From: CBDCYN01 sp965224205
Lineage (GTDB): Bacteria; Planctomycetota; Phycisphaerae; Phycisphaerales; Phycisphaeraceae
Assembly (NCBI GenBank): GCA_965224205.1
Contig: CBDCYN010000009.1
Coordinates: 248,001 to 312,000, forward strand
Reading direction: 5' to 3'
DNA length: 64,000 nucleotides
Below, piece by piece: positions 62,159 through 64,000 of the stretch (positions are counted from its first letter, which is position 1; the number at the start of each line of letters is the position of its first letter). The notes beneath the pieces were generated by a model that made no database searches, was not told the DNA's origin, and saw nothing but the letters and a program-made list of their open reading frames with translations. Made by a program: the position numbers and the translations under genes.

Positions 62159-63604
62159 CTACCGTGATTCATGCTCACGGACCGGCGAGGGATCTAACTC
62201 GACATCAAGCCGATCAAGGATAATCGGCACCGCCGGGGGTACACGTGTCGAGGATTCAAAAACATTGCGGATCATCGACAGGTGGTTGGCCTCGACCAGC
62301 GTGTAATCCTCCACCCCCTCTAGCCGCGACGACGCCAGCGACACCGACCCGTCCCCGACCCCCGCGACCACCGCCTCCAACGCCCCGCTGACCTCATCCA
62401 GGACGTCATCCGCATTGGACGAACTGCTCAGCCAGGGCTTGAGCTCAGCCCGCACCCGTTCGATCGAGCTTTCATCGACCGGGCTGGCCTTGCCCGCGAT
62501 GATCATCATCTTCACCCCCGCCGGGTGCGGCCGGTCATTGAGAGCGGTCAGGAATGCGCTGCCGGGCAGCAGATCGATCTTCGCCTCACCGGCGCCGTCG
62601 AAGATCGCCCCGAAGAGCATCCCTTCACCGCTACAGACCCGCACGATCTGGTCACGCGCCTCCGCCACCAGGCGCAGCCTCGCCAATTGAGAACCGTGGT
62701 GCGGCGTGCCGACCATGATCAGTCGGTCCACGTCGGGGTAGTCCTCATGCGCGTCGCCGTGACCGCCGTACCAGCGCGGATCGGTCAACACATGCCGGCT
62801 CACCAGCCCACCCATGCTGTGGCAGACGATGCTTACACGATCGACCCCGCACCGGCGCAGCTGCCGCAATTCCTCTGCGAGAAGCCGTGTCGATTCATCG
62901 ATCGGCTGATCGTTGGGGTATTCAAACTGCGCCACGGTGACCCCATGATCGAGAAGCGCTGGGCGTAGATTCATCCACACCCGTCCAGGGTCGTCCAGGC
63001 CATGCACCAAGACGACCACGCTGTCATGATCCATCGGTTGAAAGTCTGTCACCGCCACCGAGTCGCTCTGGCCCGGCCGGTGGACCCAGACCCCGTATCG
63101 CGCCGCAGCTGCCGCTGCCGCCTCGGGGAACAGCGTCCCCACCCACAACCGGAACCGGGTCCGTAGGTTTTTTTCTTCGCGTCGCAGCCGCAGACGATCC
63201 AGCGTGAGCGTCAGTTGGTCCGGCCCCAACTGCGTACTGATCACCGAGTTCGTCAGCGACTGGATCTTATCGATCACGATCCGCCCGATACGGCCCGACA
63301 CATCCAGCCGCAGGTCTAGCTTTCTTTCAATCGCGTTCCCATCTAAACCCAACCATCCACCCACGCCGCCCAGCACCCGGCCCACGTGGAACCGGCCGCC
63401 TTCAAGAGGAATCGTCATCGTGTGGACAAACCCCGATGACGACGCCGAAGAGGCCGACACCGAGCTCGCCCCCGACCCGATCGCCCCGTACGTGATCAGC
63501 ACGGCCAGGAACAACAGCGACACGATCGCGATCCGCCGTAGCCAGCGCCGCCCGGCTCGTGTTTTCTTTTTGTTTCTTCTGAAAAATCGAATGACAGCGC
63601 GCAT
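62159..63604 (-). CDS. Membrane-anchored alpha/beta hydrolase (lipase-like)
   Basis: 481 residues. A basic N-terminus (FFRRNKKKTRAGRRWLRR) and one helix (IVSLLFLAVLITYGAIG) anchor it in the membrane. The alpha/beta hydrolase domain begins at about residue 195 with VVVLVHGLDDPGRVW; the nucleophile elbow is VCHSMGG (GxSxG-type, with Cys before His), followed by DRLIMVGTPHHGSQLA, a block common in lipases and PGAP1-like esterases. Catalytic Asp and a C-terminal His (VEANHLSMIRN) are plausible. Substrate unknown. It is followed on the same strand by no gene in the window. Confidence 0.82.
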   Translation of the reverse strand: MRAVIRFFRRNKKKTRAGRRWLRRIAIVSLLFLAVLITYGAIGSGASSVSASSASSSGFVHTMTIPLEGGRFHVGRVLGGVGGWLGLDGNAIERKLDLRLDVSGRIGRIVIDKIQSLTNSVISTQLGPDQLTLTLDRLRLRREEKNLRTRFRLWVGTLFPEAAAAAAARYGVWVHRPGQSDSVAVTDFQPMDHDSVVVLVHGLDDPGRVWMNLRPALLDHGVTVAQFEYPNDQPIDESTRLLAEELRQLRRCGVDRVSIVCHSMGGLVSRHVLTDPRWYGGHGDAHEDYPDVDRLIMVGTPHHGSQLARLRLVAEARDQIVRVCSGEGMLFGAIFDGAGEAKIDLLPGSAFLTALNDRPHPAGVKMMIIAGKASPVDESSIERVRAELKPWLSSSSNADDVLDEVSGALEAVVAGVGDGSVSLASSRLEGVEDYTLVEANHLSMIRNVFESSTRVPPAVPIILDRLDVELDPSPVREHESR

Positions 63605-63635
63605 TTATTGAATACCCCCTTCGTGGTTTCCAGGT

Positions 63636-64000
63636 TCATTGACCCAGTGATTCTAGCGCGGTTTTCTTGATCTGCCTCAGGTCCAGCTTCCCGGTGCCCA
63701 GAAATGGCAGCTGCTCGACGCGGATGAACTGGTCCGCCCGCGGGATAAACAGGTTCGGCAGGCCCATCTCGGTGAGCTTTTTGGGCAGGTCCGGGACCCG
63801 TTTCTCGTCGAGGGTGTGCAGCACCGCCAGCCGTTCGCCTTTCTTTTCATCGGGCACCGCGGTGACCGCAAACGTCTGGATCTCCAACCCCGTGGCCTCG
63901 TGCAGGGCCTCCTCCACCTTGCCGTGGGGCACCATCTCCCCGCCGATCTTACTAAACCGCGACAGCCGGTCGGTGATTTTCACAAACCCGTCCTGGTCGA
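63636..64000 (-). CDS. C-terminal part of an acyl-ACP/acyl-CoA synthetase (AMP-binding)
   Basis: The gene runs off the window's right edge; 121 codons are visible. DGFVKITDRLSRFSKIGGEM is the hinge and start of the C-terminal mobile domain of ANL enzymes (the loop with RLSRFSKIGGE), and LPFLGTGKLDLRQIKK contains the catalytic Lys motif (GTGKLD). The EMVPHGKVEEALHE segment is typical of 2-acylglycerophosphoethanolamine acyltransferase/acyl-ACP synthetase (Aas), often fused to an MFS or acyltransferase domain upstream; that part lies outside the window. It ends 31 bases upstream of the lipase-like gene's start, on the same strand. Confidence 0.85.
   Translation of the reverse strand, partial: DQDGFVKITDRLSRFSKIGGEMVPHGKVEEALHEATGLEIQTFAVTAVPDEKKGERLAVLHTLDEKRVPDLPKKLTEMGLPNLFIPRADQFIRVEQLPFLGTGKLDLRQIKKTALESLGQ

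Noticed and set aside
1..64000. CRISPR arrays
   Set aside because: No regularly spaced identical direct repeats of 24-40 bases were seen; the repeats found are few, diverged and scattered.
1..64000. tRNA or rRNA genes
   Set aside because: No T-arm-like GGTTCGANTCC followed by a plausible acceptor stem was seen in the intergenic regions, and no 16S/23S/5S motifs.

Overview
The window looks like chromosomal DNA from a Gram-negative, GC-rich planctomycete, most likely the Phycisphaerae side of Planctomycetota. This is inferred from gene style, not from a marker tree. Supporting traits are the small membrane protein with a C-x2-C-GYDLRG zinc ribbon, an HU protein with a lysine-rich tail, a Ser/Thr kinase with an MshEN-like N-terminus and a tail anchor, a PEP-CTERM-like C-terminus, an LpxK (so lipid A is made), and many short dispersed repeats between genes. 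No rRNA, tRNA or CRISPR array was seen.

Layout. 1-5 kb: 3' end of an unknown secreted-type protein, a mosaic of intergenic repeats, dnaK and an HU-like protein. 5-11.5 kb: a surface-polysaccharide block (nucleotide-sugar dehydrogenase, two GT4 glycosyltransferases, FkbM and SAM methyltransferases). 11.5-14.1 kb: a full-length IS21-family element with both genes frameshifted, then mnmG and a decayed piece of a second IS21 copy. 16-25 kb: biotin ligase, pyruvate carboxylase and a winged-helix regulator, with divergent pyruvate phosphate dikinase and 6-phosphogluconolactonase; together these act at the pyruvate/PEP/oxaloacetate node. 25-31 kb: VOC protein, a potassium-channel-like protein with an unusual filter, NfeD, CbpA-type DnaJ, TadA deaminase and a PEP-CTERM sugar dehydrogenase. 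31.4-32.9 kb: an apparently intact IS5-type element. 33-44 kb: a TpsA-like adhesin, tail-anchored kinase, polyprenyl synthase, second biotin ligase with nadC, an ECF sigma/anti-sigma pair, a TPR-like membrane protein and an RRM protein.

44.7-49.4 kb: an HD-GYP protein with a damaged HD motif, a MinD-like protein without a P-loop, and a ParA ATPase fused to a C-terminal glycogen-binding CBM48 domain. 49.8-51.7 kb: maf and lpxK. 52.3-61.8 kb: a Tad/Flp pilus operon (flp, cpaA, cpaB, cpaC, cpaE, cpaF, tadB, tadC, an OmpA-like lipoprotein, tadD). In it the secretin cpaC is split from its signal peptide by a run of ten C. The window closes with a membrane-anchored lipase-like protein and the 3' end of an acyl-ACP synthetase-like gene.

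The most unusual items are the ParA-CBM48 fusion with its MinD-like neighbour (possibly a positioning system for glycogen granules), the poly-C tract in cpaC (possible phase variation of the pilus, or a sequencing error), the channel filter TVGMKE, and at least three families of dispersed intergenic repeats, one carrying a conserved hairpin.
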